DNA of 36,144 nt. Origin: Hyphomicrobiales bacterium (GTDB taxonomy: Bacteria; Pseudomonadota; Alphaproteobacteria; Rhizobiales; Beijerinckiaceae). Positions 1 to 9,061 of this stretch are shown one piece after another. The notes under the pieces are model-generated. The model was not told where the DNA came from. It did no database searches and saw only the letters and a program-made list of their open reading frames with translations. A program made the translations under genes and the position numbers. Each line of letters starts with the position of its first letter. Position 1 is the stretch's first letter. The stretch lies in assembly GCA_947455025.1 (NCBI GenBank), contig CANGLU010000026.1:1-36144 (forward strand), read 5' to 3'.

Positions 1-124
1 CAAACTCGGCCACTTTCGGGCCTTGCGTGAGCCAACCCGATTCAATCGGGCCACGCACGGCCTGCCATTCTTCTTCGCCCATCGAAGGCAATGCGATCTG
101 GACGGTTCTTTTTTCCATGGCCAT
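1..124 (-). CDS. DegT/DnrJ/EryC1/StrS aminotransferase, N-terminal fragment (runs off the left edge)
   Basis: This is the first ~41 residues of a leftward gene; the rest lies outside the window. Reading the minus strand from ATG at 124 gives a start with LPSMGEEEWQAVR and then GWLTQGPKVAEF. This is the typical opening of the PLP-dependent sugar aminotransferase family (fold type I), which transfers an amino group from glutamate to a keto-sugar nucleotide. The ATG at 124 is preferred over the in-frame ATG at 118 because an AAGGA overlapping the upstream stop codon lies 11 bp before it. The gene follows the epimerase gene by 14 bp and is surely in the same operon. From context it could supply the WbpE/WlbC step, amination of the 3-keto sugar made by the WbpB-type enzyme next door. 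The PLP lysine is not in view, so substrate assignment is inference. Confidence 0.8.
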   Translation of the reverse strand, partial: MAMEKRTVQIALPSMGEEEWQAVRGPIESGWLTQGPKVAEF

Positions 125-138
125 GAGACTAGCGATCC

Positions 139-1134
139 TTATTCAGCAGATTTGGCGCGGCGCGCGGCAACTTCACTCTTATGGCCTTCGCGCCAGGTGA
201 TCAGACGGCGCAAGCCCTCTTCAAGATCAATGCCTGCCGTAAAGCCGATTTCCTTCGATGCACGAACCGGCGAACCAACGCGGTTACGAACAAGCGTTGC
301 CGCCGAGCGTGGCGCGTAATTGATCGGCTGGTTGCAGCCCGTGAGGTTCAAGAGCATCTCGGCCACTTCCTTCAACGAGGTACGCTTGCCGGTGCCGACA
401 TTGTAGAAACGGTCGGTAGCGGTTGAGCCCATCGCGCAAAGGTTGGCGCGGGCGCAATCCTCAACGGCCACGAAGTCGAACGCTTCCGAGCCATCACCCA
501 TAATGGTTGGGCCTTCGCCACGATCAATCGCATCGAGCATCTTCATGATGACGGCGATATATGCACCGCGATAATCCTGCCGTGGGCCATACACGTTCAT
601 ATAGCGCAGGCCAACATAATCGAGGCCATAACGGAAGTGATAGGCACGCGCCATTGCTTCGCCGCAAATCTTCGTCGCTCCATAGAAATTCTTGTTGTTG
701 AACGGATGGTCTTCCGTCATCGGCTCTTCAACGGCATCGCCATAAACTGAGGCGGATGAAGACCAGACCAAGCGCTTCACATTGTTGCGCACACAGCTAT
801 CGAGCACGTTGAACATGCCCTTCACGTTTACGTCAAAGGCGGTGCGTGGATATTCATGGCATTGCAGCAACCAGAGTGCTGCAAACTGAAACACACCATC
901 CGCACCCTTCAGCGCAGCGTCCAGAATATCGGTATGGGTGATGTCGCCACCGGCTTCGAAAATTTTCACCCGCGGATCTTTCAAAGACCCTGCAAGGTTC
1001 TCCATCGTGCCACGCACGAAATTGTCATAGATCACGATCTCGCCGACATCCTGCTGGATGAGCTGATCCACCGCATGCGAACCAATCAGACCCGCGCCAC
1101 CAATCACAACGAATTTCTTGCCTTTAATATCCAC
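139..1134 (-). CDS. NAD-dependent nucleotide-sugar epimerase/dehydratase (extended SDR)
   Basis: A 331-residue extended short-chain dehydrogenase/reductase of the UDP-glucose 4-epimerase type, cytoplasmic, acting on nucleotide sugars for surface glycans. Visible marks are the Rossmann glycine motif GGAGLIG (about 12-18), the DNFVRG segment after beta-2 that reads the cofactor, the SSSASVYG block (125-132) and the catalytic YGATK (151-155), then RYMNVYGPRQ. The length is normal for the family. The start is a GTG at 1134, supported by AGGAG about 8-9 bp upstream, inside the end of the acetyltransferase gene. It lies third in a leftward operon behind the WbpB- and WbpD-type genes and ahead of the aminotransferase. 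It could epimerise or dehydrate the sugar made by those enzymes. The exact substrate cannot be read from sequence; a WbpP-like C4 epimerase is one option. Confidence 0.85.
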   Translation of the reverse strand: MDIKGKKFVVIGGAGLIGSHAVDQLIQQDVGEIVIYDNFVRGTMENLAGSLKDPRVKIFEAGGDITHTDILDAALKGADGVFQFAALWLLQCHEYPRTAFDVNVKGMFNVLDSCVRNNVKRLVWSSSASVYGDAVEEPMTEDHPFNNKNFYGATKICGEAMARAYHFRYGLDYVGLRYMNVYGPRQDYRGAYIAVIMKMLDAIDRGEGPTIMGDGSEAFDFVAVEDCARANLCAMGSTATDRFYNVGTGKRTSLKEVAEMLLNLTGCNQPINYAPRSAATLVRNRVGSPVRASKEIGFTAGIDLEEGLRRLITWREGHKSEVAARRAKSAE

Positions 1135-1145
1135 GAGTCTTGCTC

Positions 1146-1739
1146 CTAATCGACCAGCGCGAGCTGGTTGTCATTGATAAAATGATAGGTTTCACCCGTT
1201 GCCGGGCATTTCAGATCAGCACCCAACCGGTCACCTGTTCGGCTCATCCAGCCCATCCGCTTTGCGGGGTTACCCACCATCAGCGCATAGTCAGGTACAT
1301 TTTTTGTGACAACCGCACCGGCGCCAATCAGGCAGTAGTCGCCGAGTTCATGACCGCACACGATGGTAGCATTCGCGCCAATCGTTGCACCCTTGCCCAC
1401 AGGCGTCGTTTTAAATTCGGATTTGCGGCTCACATTCGCACGCGGGTTGATGACATTGGTGAACACGCAGGATGGGCCACAAAACACGTCATCGCCGAGG
1501 ACTACGCCTTCATAGAGCGAGACATTGTTCTGGATTTTGCAGCCATTGCCGATCGTCACCTTCGGGCCGATCATCGCGTTTTGCCCGATTGAGCAATTCT
1601 CGCCGATCACCGTCCCCGCAAGGATGTGACAGAAATGCCAAATCTTGGTGCCGCGACCAATCACCGCCCCCTCATCGACATAGCTCGATATATGGATAAG
1701 GACGCCGGGAAAGCGCGGGTCTTCCCTCATTTCGCTCAT
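1146..1739 (-). CDS. wbpD: WbpD/WlbB-type UDP-sugar 3-N-acetyltransferase (left-handed beta-helix)
   Basis: A 197-residue acyltransferase built almost wholly of hexapeptide repeats ([LIV]-G-x4) that fold as a left-handed beta-helix; enzymes of this kind work as trimers with acetyl-CoA. The KIWHFCHI motif (about 32-39), then IGQNAMIGP, and a C-terminal VGNPAKRMGWMS segment are characteristic of the WbpD/WlbB group. That group acetylates the 3-amino group of UDP-2-acetamido-3-amino-2,3-dideoxy-glucuronate to give UDP-GlcNAc(3NAc)A. The length fits the family, about 190 residues. The gene starts 3 bp after the stop of the WbpB-type gene and has no clear ribosome binding site of its own, so translation is probably coupled. 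The 3-amino substrate would come from the aminotransferase at the left edge. The acetyl group is inferred from the family; another acyl group is possible. Confidence 0.85.
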   Translation of the reverse strand: MSEMREDPRFPGVLIHISSYVDEGAVIGRGTKIWHFCHILAGTVIGENCSIGQNAMIGPKVTIGNGCKIQNNVSLYEGVVLGDDVFCGPSCVFTNVINPRANVSRKSEFKTTPVGKGATIGANATIVCGHELGDYCLIGAGAVVTKNVPDYALMVGNPAKRMGWMSRTGDRLGADLKCPATGETYHFINDNQLALVD

Positions 1740-1742
1740 GAA

Positions 1743-2696
<954 letters not shown>

Positions 2697-2857
2697 TCAA
2701 AACAACGCAATTTTGGACAAAATCCAACCAATTCCGCACCCGATAGCACCATCGAATAACAAATACGAGGCGAAATCATCCAATTAAGCCCCGCAAAAAG
2801 CACGGCGCGGATGAACTGAAGCTGAATCAGGGCGAAATTAAGGGGGCTGTTCGCTCC

Positions 2858-2978
2858 TCCGTCATTGCGAGCGAACGCGAAGCAACCCAGCTGATGATGC
2901 CGAAAAAGTGCGATGGTTAGGTTGTATTTTAACACGTTTCGCTAGCTGGGTTGCTTCGCTTTCGCTCGCAATGACGGA
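2858..2978. repeat. Long intergenic inverted repeat, MITE-like (35-bp arms)
   Basis: Left arm 2858-2892 and right arm 2944-2978 are inverted copies matching at 34 of 35 positions; the mismatch is C2876 against T2960. They are separated by a 51-bp loop. The arm begins TCCGTCATTGCGAGCGAA and ends with AGCAACCCAGCT. I recall near-identical arm sequences as a dispersed noncoding repeat in many proteobacterial genomes, but could not search for it. As RNA it would form a very stable hairpin in the leader of either divergent transcript. No target-site duplication is obvious at the ends. Confidence 0.8.
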
Positions 2979-3031
2979 AAATGGATCCCCGTTCATCGGC
3001 CAGACAGGATTGCTAGGCTATTGCAGCCTCA

Positions 3032-3054
3032 CCCTTAAGGAAAATCCCTTAAGG
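3032..3054 (+). repeat. Paired CCCTTAAGG sites, 8-bp hairpin before the glycosyltransferase start
   Basis: The 9-mer CCCTTAAGG occurs at 3032-3040 and again at 3046-3054, 14 bp apart. Its core CCTTAAGG is itself a palindrome, so the two copies can also pair as an 8-bp stem with a 6-nt loop. The structure ends 27 bp before the ATG at 3082. It could be a pair of operator half-sites or a leader hairpin. There is no T-run after it, so a terminator is unlikely. Confidence 0.4.
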
Positions 3055-3081
3055 ACCGCATTTGGAATTGAACTTATCCGC

Positions 3082-4233
3082 ATGGCCTCGCCTAAACTGC
3101 TCTTTCTTGTCACCGATGACCGCTATTTCATCTCGCACCGCCTGCCCATGGCGCGGGCAGCGAAATCGGCTGGCTTTGAGGTACATGTCGGCACGCGGGT
3201 GAAAACTTTTGGTGCAGCGATCCGTGGCGAGGGCTATATCCTTCACGATCTGCCATGGGAAAAGCTCAAGCGTTCGCCCTTCGACATCCTCAAGGATATC
3301 TTGGCCATTCGGCAGCTTTATCAAAGCCTTAAGCCGGATCTCGTGCATCACATTGCCCTCGTTCCCGTGATGTTTGGTCAAATTGCCGCGACGGGCTTGG
3401 GGATCGCGACCGTTAATACCATTGCGGGCTTGGGTTCGGGCTTTATTGGCCGGGGGTTGAAGGGAAAACTCCTTAAATCGGGCCTTGTTATTGCCCTTCG
3501 GACCCTCTTATCCCGCCGCGCCTCAATGACTGTGGTGCAAAATGCCGATGATCGGTCGGCCCTCCAATCCATCGGCGTTCCATCGGACCGCATCCGCTTG
3601 GTGGCGGGCTCCGGCGTCGATACCGATCTTTTAAAGCCGCTTCCCGAGCCCGAAGGCCCGATTACCATCGGCATCGCCGCCCGAATGCTGGACGATAAAG
3701 GCATCAGGCCACTCGTCAAAGCCCAAGCCCTATTGCGCGAAAAGGGCCTCGACACGCGGCTTTTGCTGGCTGGTGATTACGATCCCACCAACCGCTCGGC
3801 GATTAAAATTGAGGAACTTCAAACCTTTGCCCGCCAACCCGGCGTCGAATGGTTAGGTCATATCGAGGATATCGCAGCACTTTGGGCGCGCTGCCACATT
3901 GCCGCATTGCCGTCCCGCCGCGAGGGTCTGCCCAAAGCATTGCTCGAAGCCGCAAGCTTAGGGCGTCCGTTGATCGCCACCGATGTTCCGGGCTGCCGCG
4001 ATGTCGCCATCGATGGCGAAACGGGTCTTTTGGTTCCCGTGGATGATGCCGAGGCGCTGGCCCGTGCCATTGAAACGCTCGTTCGCGATCCCGCTCTTCG
4101 CGCCCAAATGGGGCAAGCGGGGCGTCGTCGGGTCGAAAAATTATTCTCATCAACCGCAATCGGTACCGAAATTGCCGCAATTTACCGCGACATGGCCGAA
4201 TTGAGGATTGCTGATCCGCAATTTGCCGTCTAG
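3082..4233 (+). CDS. GT4-family glycosyltransferase
   Basis: A 383-residue retaining glycosyltransferase of the GT-B fold, probably adding one sugar to a lipid-linked oligosaccharide at the inner face of the membrane. The N-terminal domain opens with LLFLVTDDRYFISHR and includes the histidine pair in DLVHHIALVP. The C-terminal domain has the donor-binding start ITIGIAARMLDDKGI, then PSRREGLPKALLEA with the family E-x7-E pair (glutamates 281 and 289) and the DVPGCRD loop. The start at ATG 3082 gives the usual short lead into the first beta-strand; the open frame extends further upstream but runs through the inverted repeat. No good ribosome binding site is visible. The next gene, the UDP-GlcNAc dehydrogenase, starts within about 40 bp, so the two look co-transcribed. 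Donor and acceptor are unknown. Confidence 0.88.
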   Translation: MASPKLLFLVTDDRYFISHRLPMARAAKSAGFEVHVGTRVKTFGAAIRGEGYILHDLPWEKLKRSPFDILKDILAIRQLYQSLKPDLVHHIALVPVMFGQIAATGLGIATVNTIAGLGSGFIGRGLKGKLLKSGLVIALRTLLSRRASMTVVQNADDRSALQSIGVPSDRIRLVAGSGVDTDLLKPLPEPEGPITIGIAARMLDDKGIRPLVKAQALLREKGLDTRLLLAGDYDPTNRSAIKIEELQTFARQPGVEWLGHIEDIAALWARCHIAALPSRREGLPKALLEAASLGRPLIATDVPGCRDVAIDGETGLLVPVDDAEALARAIETLVRDPALRAQMGQAGRRRVEKLFSSTAIGTEIAAIYRDMAELRIADPQFAV

Positions 4234-4269
4234 ACGGCAGCTCAATATATGAAAGTGGAGACTAAAAGC

Positions 4270-5553
4270 GTGGCTCATACCAGAAAAATCGCCGTCATCG
4301 GACTTGGCTATGTAGGCCTCCCCGTCGCCGTATCGTTTGCGGCCGCTGGCGAAACCGTGATCGGCTTTGACATTGACCAGCGCCGTATCGCGGAATTGAA
4401 AGACGGCCATGACCGGACCTTGGAAGTTGAAAGCGCGCGCCTGAAAGCGCCGACGCTGACCTTCACGCACGACCGCGCCACCCTAAAAACCGCAGATTTC
4501 TTCATCGTCACCGTGCCAACGCCGATTGACGAAGCCCGCCGCCCCGATCTCACCGCTCTGCTGAAAGCGTCTGAAACGGTCGGTAATGTGCTCAAAAAGG
4601 GCGATATCGTCGTTTATGAATCAACCGTCTATCCAGGTGCAACGGAAGAAGATTGCGTGCCGGTGCTCGAGCGTGTCTCGGGCCTGAAATCCGGCACCGA
4701 TTTCACCGTCGGCTATTCGCCCGAGCGGATTAACCCGGGCGATCATGTCCATCGCTTTGAAACCATTACCAAAGTTGTCTCCGGCCAGACGCCGGAAACG
4801 CTTGAGATTGTTGCCGCTGTTTATGGCTCGGTGGTTAAAGCCGGCATCCACAAAGCGCCTTCGATCAAAGTGGCTGAAGCAGCCAAGGTGATCGAGAACA
4901 CCCAGCGCGATCTCAATATTGCGCTAATGAACGAGCTCTCGGAAGTCTTCCACGCGCTCGGCGTCAATACGCTGGATGTGCTCGCAGCCGCTGGCACGAA
5001 ATGGAACTTCCTGCCGTTCCGCCCAGGCCTCGTCGGCGGCCACTGCATCGGCGTTGATCCCTATTACCTCACCTACCGCGCCGAAAAAGCCGGTTGCCAT
5101 CCGGAAGTTATTCTGTCCGGACGCCGCACCAATGACGCGGTTGGCCCACGCGTCGCGCGCGAATGTATCCGCCGCCTGCTTGCCGATGGCCGCGCCAATC
5201 CGGTTGTCACCGTGCTTGGCCTGACGTTCAAAGAAGACGTGCCAGATATCCGCAATTCGAAGGTCGTCGATATCATCACGGAGCTCAAAAATTTCGGCAT
5301 CACGGTGCAGGCCCATGACCCGATGGCGTCGGCGGAAGAAGTGCATCACGAATTTGGCATCGATTTGGTCTCCACCGAGAATCTCAAGCCATCGGACGCC
5401 GTCATATTAGCCGTATCGCACCAATCCTATATGAAAGACGGCTGGGGATTGATCCAAAAGCTCCTGAAGCCCGGCAACCCGATTGTCATGGACGTCAAAG
5501 GCGCACTGCCACGCGAAACGCGGCCGTCCAACATCACCGTTTGGAGCCTCTGA
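4270..5553 (+). CDS. wbpA: UDP-N-acetylglucosamine 6-dehydrogenase (WbpA/TviB type)
   Basis: A 427-residue UDP-sugar dehydrogenase that would oxidise UDP-GlcNAc twice at C6 to UDP-GlcNAcA with two NAD. It has the Rossmann motif GLGYVG (11-16), TVPTPID in the first domain, and the central EAAKVIENTQRDLNIALMNE helix. The catalytic cysteine is in GGHCIGVDPYY (Cys259), and the C-terminal NAD(P)-binding domain begins VTVLGLTFKEDVPDIRNSK. These fit the WbpA/TviB branch rather than UDP-glucose dehydrogenase. I chose GTG 4270 because GGAG lies 9 bp upstream. An in-frame ATG at 4249 would add seven residues but has no ribosome binding site. This is the committing step for the uronate that the divergent wbpB, aminotransferase and wbpD genes would modify, so the pathway is split over both strands of one locus. 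Confidence 0.9.
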   Translation: MAHTRKIAVIGLGYVGLPVAVSFAAAGETVIGFDIDQRRIAELKDGHDRTLEVESARLKAPTLTFTHDRATLKTADFFIVTVPTPIDEARRPDLTALLKASETVGNVLKKGDIVVYESTVYPGATEEDCVPVLERVSGLKSGTDFTVGYSPERINPGDHVHRFETITKVVSGQTPETLEIVAAVYGSVVKAGIHKAPSIKVAEAAKVIENTQRDLNIALMNELSEVFHALGVNTLDVLAAAGTKWNFLPFRPGLVGGHCIGVDPYYLTYRAEKAGCHPEVILSGRRTNDAVGPRVARECIRRLLADGRANPVVTVLGLTFKEDVPDIRNSKVVDIITELKNFGITVQAHDPMASAEEVHHEFGIDLVSTENLKPSDAVILAVSHQSYMKDGWGLIQKLLKPGNPIVMDVKGALPRETRPSNITVWSL

Positions 5554-5715
5554 GCGAAATCATGTTGACGACCGCGCAATTGACCAAATCGTGTCACGAA
5601 ATTGTAACCTTTGACTGTCAAAGCGTTGCGGCCGTTCGGACAGTTGTGGCAATGCGTATCGAATGTAATCGGTCTGAGGCTTCATTCCGCTTTAGTGTTT
5701 GTACAAGGTTTTAAG

Positions 5716-8433
5716 TTGGTTAGACGTGTAACACCTCGGCGGCTTCTCCTTGCTGCTGCATTGACCGTAACGATGACGTCCATCATCGGCGGCGGAATTG
5801 CGTCGAGCACGGATGATGTCTCGCGCGTGCGCGATCTGCCCTACCCCTTCCACCAAGTCGTGAGCTTCAGCGACGATGCGGACGAGTTAAAGCCTTGGCA
5901 TGGCGCCGCCCTCCATCGCGTTTTCAATCAAGAACTTGGTCTGCCGGTTACCGACTCGCTTTGGCCGCATGGCAGTGATCGCCTGTCGACCATGTTTTTG
6001 GGGCCAGACCGCCTAAACCGCACGCCGACAGGCGTTGATGGCCTTCCAGCCTATGCGCTATTGCTGCGGGAATGGCATCGCGGCAATATTGACCAGTTCC
6101 ATGGCTGGCAGGAAGATTCAAGCTTCCAATTGCGCAACGTGTTTGAACCGTCGATCCAACTCGCATCAGCGCAAACGACTATTACCATTCCACCCGCCGA
6201 TTCAGACGTCACCAATGAGCAGCGTCAAAATGTTCGCCTCTATCTAAACGGCGAGCCACCAGCCGATTTATCGGTGACCTTATCCGATCGTACGGGACGC
6301 TCACTAACTTATGGCCCCGATCAGGTTGCCAAAGGCCGAAACGTCCAGCTCAAAAAAGACAGCAAATTTGCAATCGTCGAATTCATCATTCCGACCGAAG
6401 GCGACACATTCGACCATTTGGCGTTGAATGCGGGCCAGCTCGATCATGTCACCCTATCAGCACCTTCATGCGCCAGCGGATGCTCGGTGTCGGTGATACG
6501 CATTGAGCGGGATGATTTCAGCCGTCAAACGGTAATGGCCGAAGCGCCCGTTCTGGCCGATTGGAACATGCGTCCCGCACTGCTCACCTCGCATGGCGGT
6601 AATACGCTGGCGCAAGATTTTGGTGTTGCCGGCAAATATTACGAGGTTCCCCGTTCGCCGGGCACCATCTTCAACGATGCCTCGGTTGTGGTACGGCGCG
6701 AAGCCCATGCAACGGATGAAACAAGCCACGCCTTTCACGCCGATATTTTAAAAACACTCGGCGTCGAAGGCATCTGGTCGTATTTCCCTGCGGATCCGTC
6801 CCATTATTTTGGCCCGCTCAAAAGCGATTTTAAAAAACCGCTGCCACCGCTCACCAATACCTATCCGGGCTTTTACAATGTGCCGCGCACAACGACCGGC
6901 AATTTCGACCGCAGCTCGTCAGACGCTTTTGCCAACGACCTCGGACATCTTTTGCCAACCCTTTCCTATGAAGACCGCAAAGATCTTTATTGCGGTGAAC
7001 GGTGCGATAGCGCGCAAGGCGACTCGCTCGCGCTACTGGTGGCCTCGAGCGTTGAGATGATTCACAATGGCGATACGGTTCGTCATTTCTGGTACACCCA
7101 TTTTGGCTCCGGCGGTTCAAAATTTCTGCACACCACGGCAGAGCCGGTAACGCCCGTCATTCGCCAATGGATGCAGCGCCTCGCAAACCTCGTTTATAAT
7201 TTTGATGGCACCGTTCCGGACAGCCAACGCGTTTGGTCGCCACCCGGCTCGACATGGGTACGCTATCAGCAAATGCGCAATGCGGTTGTAAGCCATATCG
7301 AGTTTAATGAAAAAGATAGTCGCATCACGATTACACCGTGGATCGATAACGTCACGGGCAAGATGGTTCCGGATCCACGAGCCGGCAGTCGCGATTTACA
7401 CGGCCTCACCCTCTACGTAACCGACCCGATGACAACACGCGTCTATGTAGGCGAAACCGAGCTTCATGCGTTCACCCGCAATCCGCCCGATGAAACGGGC
7501 AAAGCATCGATCACCCTTGTAGACGATAATTCACCCTCGGCCATTCTTGACCACGTAGCCCTTTTTGAAAAAGGACAGCTATCAATTGACAATGGCGAGG
7601 CACAGGAACGTCAGGCACAAGCCAATGATCCCGATGGGTCAAGAATTCTGAGCCTTACCGCGGATACGACTGGACGGGCTGAAGTGCTATTCAGACCTTC
7701 CCGCCTCGAATTTTGGAACACGAGCCATATTCAACTGGCGCTTCGAAAATTGGACCATTCAATTTCGAAGCGGAACGCATCTGCCGGCAATGTTGAAATT
7801 GACCTGATGATGGATGACGGCAAAATCGTCTCGATCAATGAGCAGGATACGCCCGAGCTCGAACTGCTCCCGTCTAGCCAGTGGCATATCGCGCCTGTCG
7901 CGATTTCGAACGACTGGCGCTACGAAACCTTAGATGTAACGGCCTTGGATTGGCCGGATCTCAATCGTGTGGCAAAAACCTTTTCTCGTCCGGCCTTACC
8001 GCTGGGCAAAGTAAAGAGCGTTCGCATCGCCCTCGTCAATGCCAAGCCAGGCACCGTGCTTGAATTGGCCAATCTACGCGCCCTTCGTCCTAATCCGAAT
8101 GGCGAAGCAGAAGATGGCGGCAAGCTCGTCGCCGGCCGTGTGACGAAAGACGGCCAGACGGGTCTCGATCAAGTCAAGATTCGCGCTACATCGTCGATAT
8201 CCGGCCTGATCAAAACAGTGACGAATGAAGACGGTTATTTCTTCTTGCCGCATCGGCAAAAGGGCGAAACACTTTCCATTATGGCACGGATCAACGGCCA
8301 GAATTGCGCGATTGAGCAAGGACGCCGGATCGAGATTTCAAAGAATGAAGTCGAACTCGATGTCAATGCAAGCAATTGTCAGCAGCTCGTCTCATCCGCT
8401 GAAGACAGCTTTGAAACGAGCATGATTCATTAG
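5716..8433 (+). CDS. Large envelope protein of unknown function with C-terminal carboxypeptidase-regulatory-like domain
   Basis: I do not recognise this ~905-residue protein as a named family. It starts with two arginines and a hydrophobic stretch (about 10-31), a signal peptide or membrane anchor, so the body should be periplasmic or surface exposed. After the anchor comes YPFHQVVSFSDDAD with an acidic cluster near residue 54. LTSHGG lies near 290 and SHAFH near 337. This order loosely recalls the metal-binding motifs of NodB-type polysaccharide deacetylases, but I cannot prove it. The last ~70 residues (GRVTKDGQTGLDQVKI, then NEDGYFFLP) look like the beta-sandwich of carboxypeptidase regulatory domains. 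Start choice is uncertain: TTG 5716 has AAGG 7 bp upstream, while the frame stays open to a TTG at 5611 without such a site. It follows wbpA closely, so a role in modifying or exporting the surface polysaccharide is inferred. Confidence 0.72.
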   Translation: MVRRVTPRRLLLAAALTVTMTSIIGGGIASSTDDVSRVRDLPYPFHQVVSFSDDADELKPWHGAALHRVFNQELGLPVTDSLWPHGSDRLSTMFLGPDRLNRTPTGVDGLPAYALLLREWHRGNIDQFHGWQEDSSFQLRNVFEPSIQLASAQTTITIPPADSDVTNEQRQNVRLYLNGEPPADLSVTLSDRTGRSLTYGPDQVAKGRNVQLKKDSKFAIVEFIIPTEGDTFDHLALNAGQLDHVTLSAPSCASGCSVSVIRIERDDFSRQTVMAEAPVLADWNMRPALLTSHGGNTLAQDFGVAGKYYEVPRSPGTIFNDASVVVRREAHATDETSHAFHADILKTLGVEGIWSYFPADPSHYFGPLKSDFKKPLPPLTNTYPGFYNVPRTTTGNFDRSSSDAFANDLGHLLPTLSYEDRKDLYCGERCDSAQGDSLALLVASSVEMIHNGDTVRHFWYTHFGSGGSKFLHTTAEPVTPVIRQWMQRLANLVYNFDGTVPDSQRVWSPPGSTWVRYQQMRNAVVSHIEFNEKDSRITITPWIDNVTGKMVPDPRAGSRDLHGLTLYVTDPMTTRVYVGETELHAFTRNPPDETGKASITLVDDNSPSAILDHVALFEKGQLSIDNGEAQERQAQANDPDGSRILSLTADTTGRAEVLFRPSRLEFWNTSHIQLALRKLDHSISKRNASAGNVEIDLMMDDGKIVSINEQDTPELELLPSSQWHIAPVAISNDWRYETLDVTALDWPDLNRVAKTFSRPALPLGKVKSVRIALVNAKPGTVLELANLRALRPNPNGEAEDGGKLVAGRVTKDGQTGLDQVKIRATSSISGLIKTVTNEDGYFFLPHRQKGETLSIMARINGQNCAIEQGRRIEISKNEVELDVNASNCQQLVSSAEDSFETSMIH

Positions 8434-8447
8434 GCACTCTTCGCAGC

Positions 8448-9044
8448 CTATCCGCGCAGCGTATCAATCCATTCGCGCGTGCGCGCTTCAGGGTCGGCGT
8501 GGCGTAAAATATCCGTGACCACACACGCGCTATCGGCCCCCGCTTGCAAGACGAGCTTGGCGCGTTCCGGCGTCAATCCGCCAATGGCCACCAGCGGAAT
8601 ATTGCCGATGATCCGCTTCCATTCGCTAATGCGCTCCAGCCCTTGCGGCGGAAAGATCATATCCTTCAAAACCGTCGGATAAATTGGTCCTAAGGCGATA
8701 TAATCGGGGTCAAATTGAAGCGCGCGATCCAGCTCTTCCGGCGTATGGGTGGATAAGCCAATCTTCACGCCGCCCACTTTCAACGCTTTGAAATCGGCCG
8801 TGTCCATATCCTCTTGGCCGAGATGGACGAAATTGCATCCTTCATCCAATGCCATTTGCCAATAATCATTCACGATCAATGTCGCGCCATGCTGCGCGCA
8901 TAGCGTACGCGACATGATAATTTCATGCGTCAATTCCGCATGGCTTTTGTCTTTCATGCGCAGCTGAACCGTCTTCACGCCGAGCGGCAGCAAACGTTCC
9001 AGCCAGTGCGATGAATCAACAATCAAATAAAACCGATCCAGCAT
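8448..9044 (-). CDS. thiE: Thiamine-phosphate synthase
   Basis: A 198-residue TIM-barrel enzyme that joins HMP-pyrophosphate and the thiazole carboxylate phosphate to make thiamine monophosphate in the cytoplasm. Marks in order are YLIVDS, VQLRMKDK, LIVNDYWQMA, NFVHLGQEDM, IGLSTHTPEEL, the YIALGPIYPT loop and the phosphate-binding VAIGGLTPERA with GADSACVVTDIL. The length is typical. It is the last gene of the thiO-thiS-thiG-thiE operon. It starts 17 bp after thiG, and GGAG in that gap gives a good ribosome binding site 7 bp before the ATG. The operon is headed by a TPP riboswitch. It converges on the envelope-protein gene with a gap of only 14 bp and no evident terminator between them. Confidence 0.95.
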   Translation of the reverse strand: MLDRFYLIVDSSHWLERLLPLGVKTVQLRMKDKSHAELTHEIIMSRTLCAQHGATLIVNDYWQMALDEGCNFVHLGQEDMDTADFKALKVGGVKIGLSTHTPEELDRALQFDPDYIALGPIYPTVLKDMIFPPQGLERISEWKRIIGNIPLVAIGGLTPERAKLVLQAGADSACVVTDILRHADPEARTREWIDTLRG

Positions 9045-9061
9045 ATTAAAACTCCAATTGA

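Noticed and set aside
2908-3081. N-terminal extension of the glycosyltransferase reading frame up to 2908
   Set aside because: The extension is translated from the right arm of the inverted repeat and its loop, has no ribosome binding site, and does not resemble any part of a GT4 enzyme. ATG 3082 gives a normal N-terminus.
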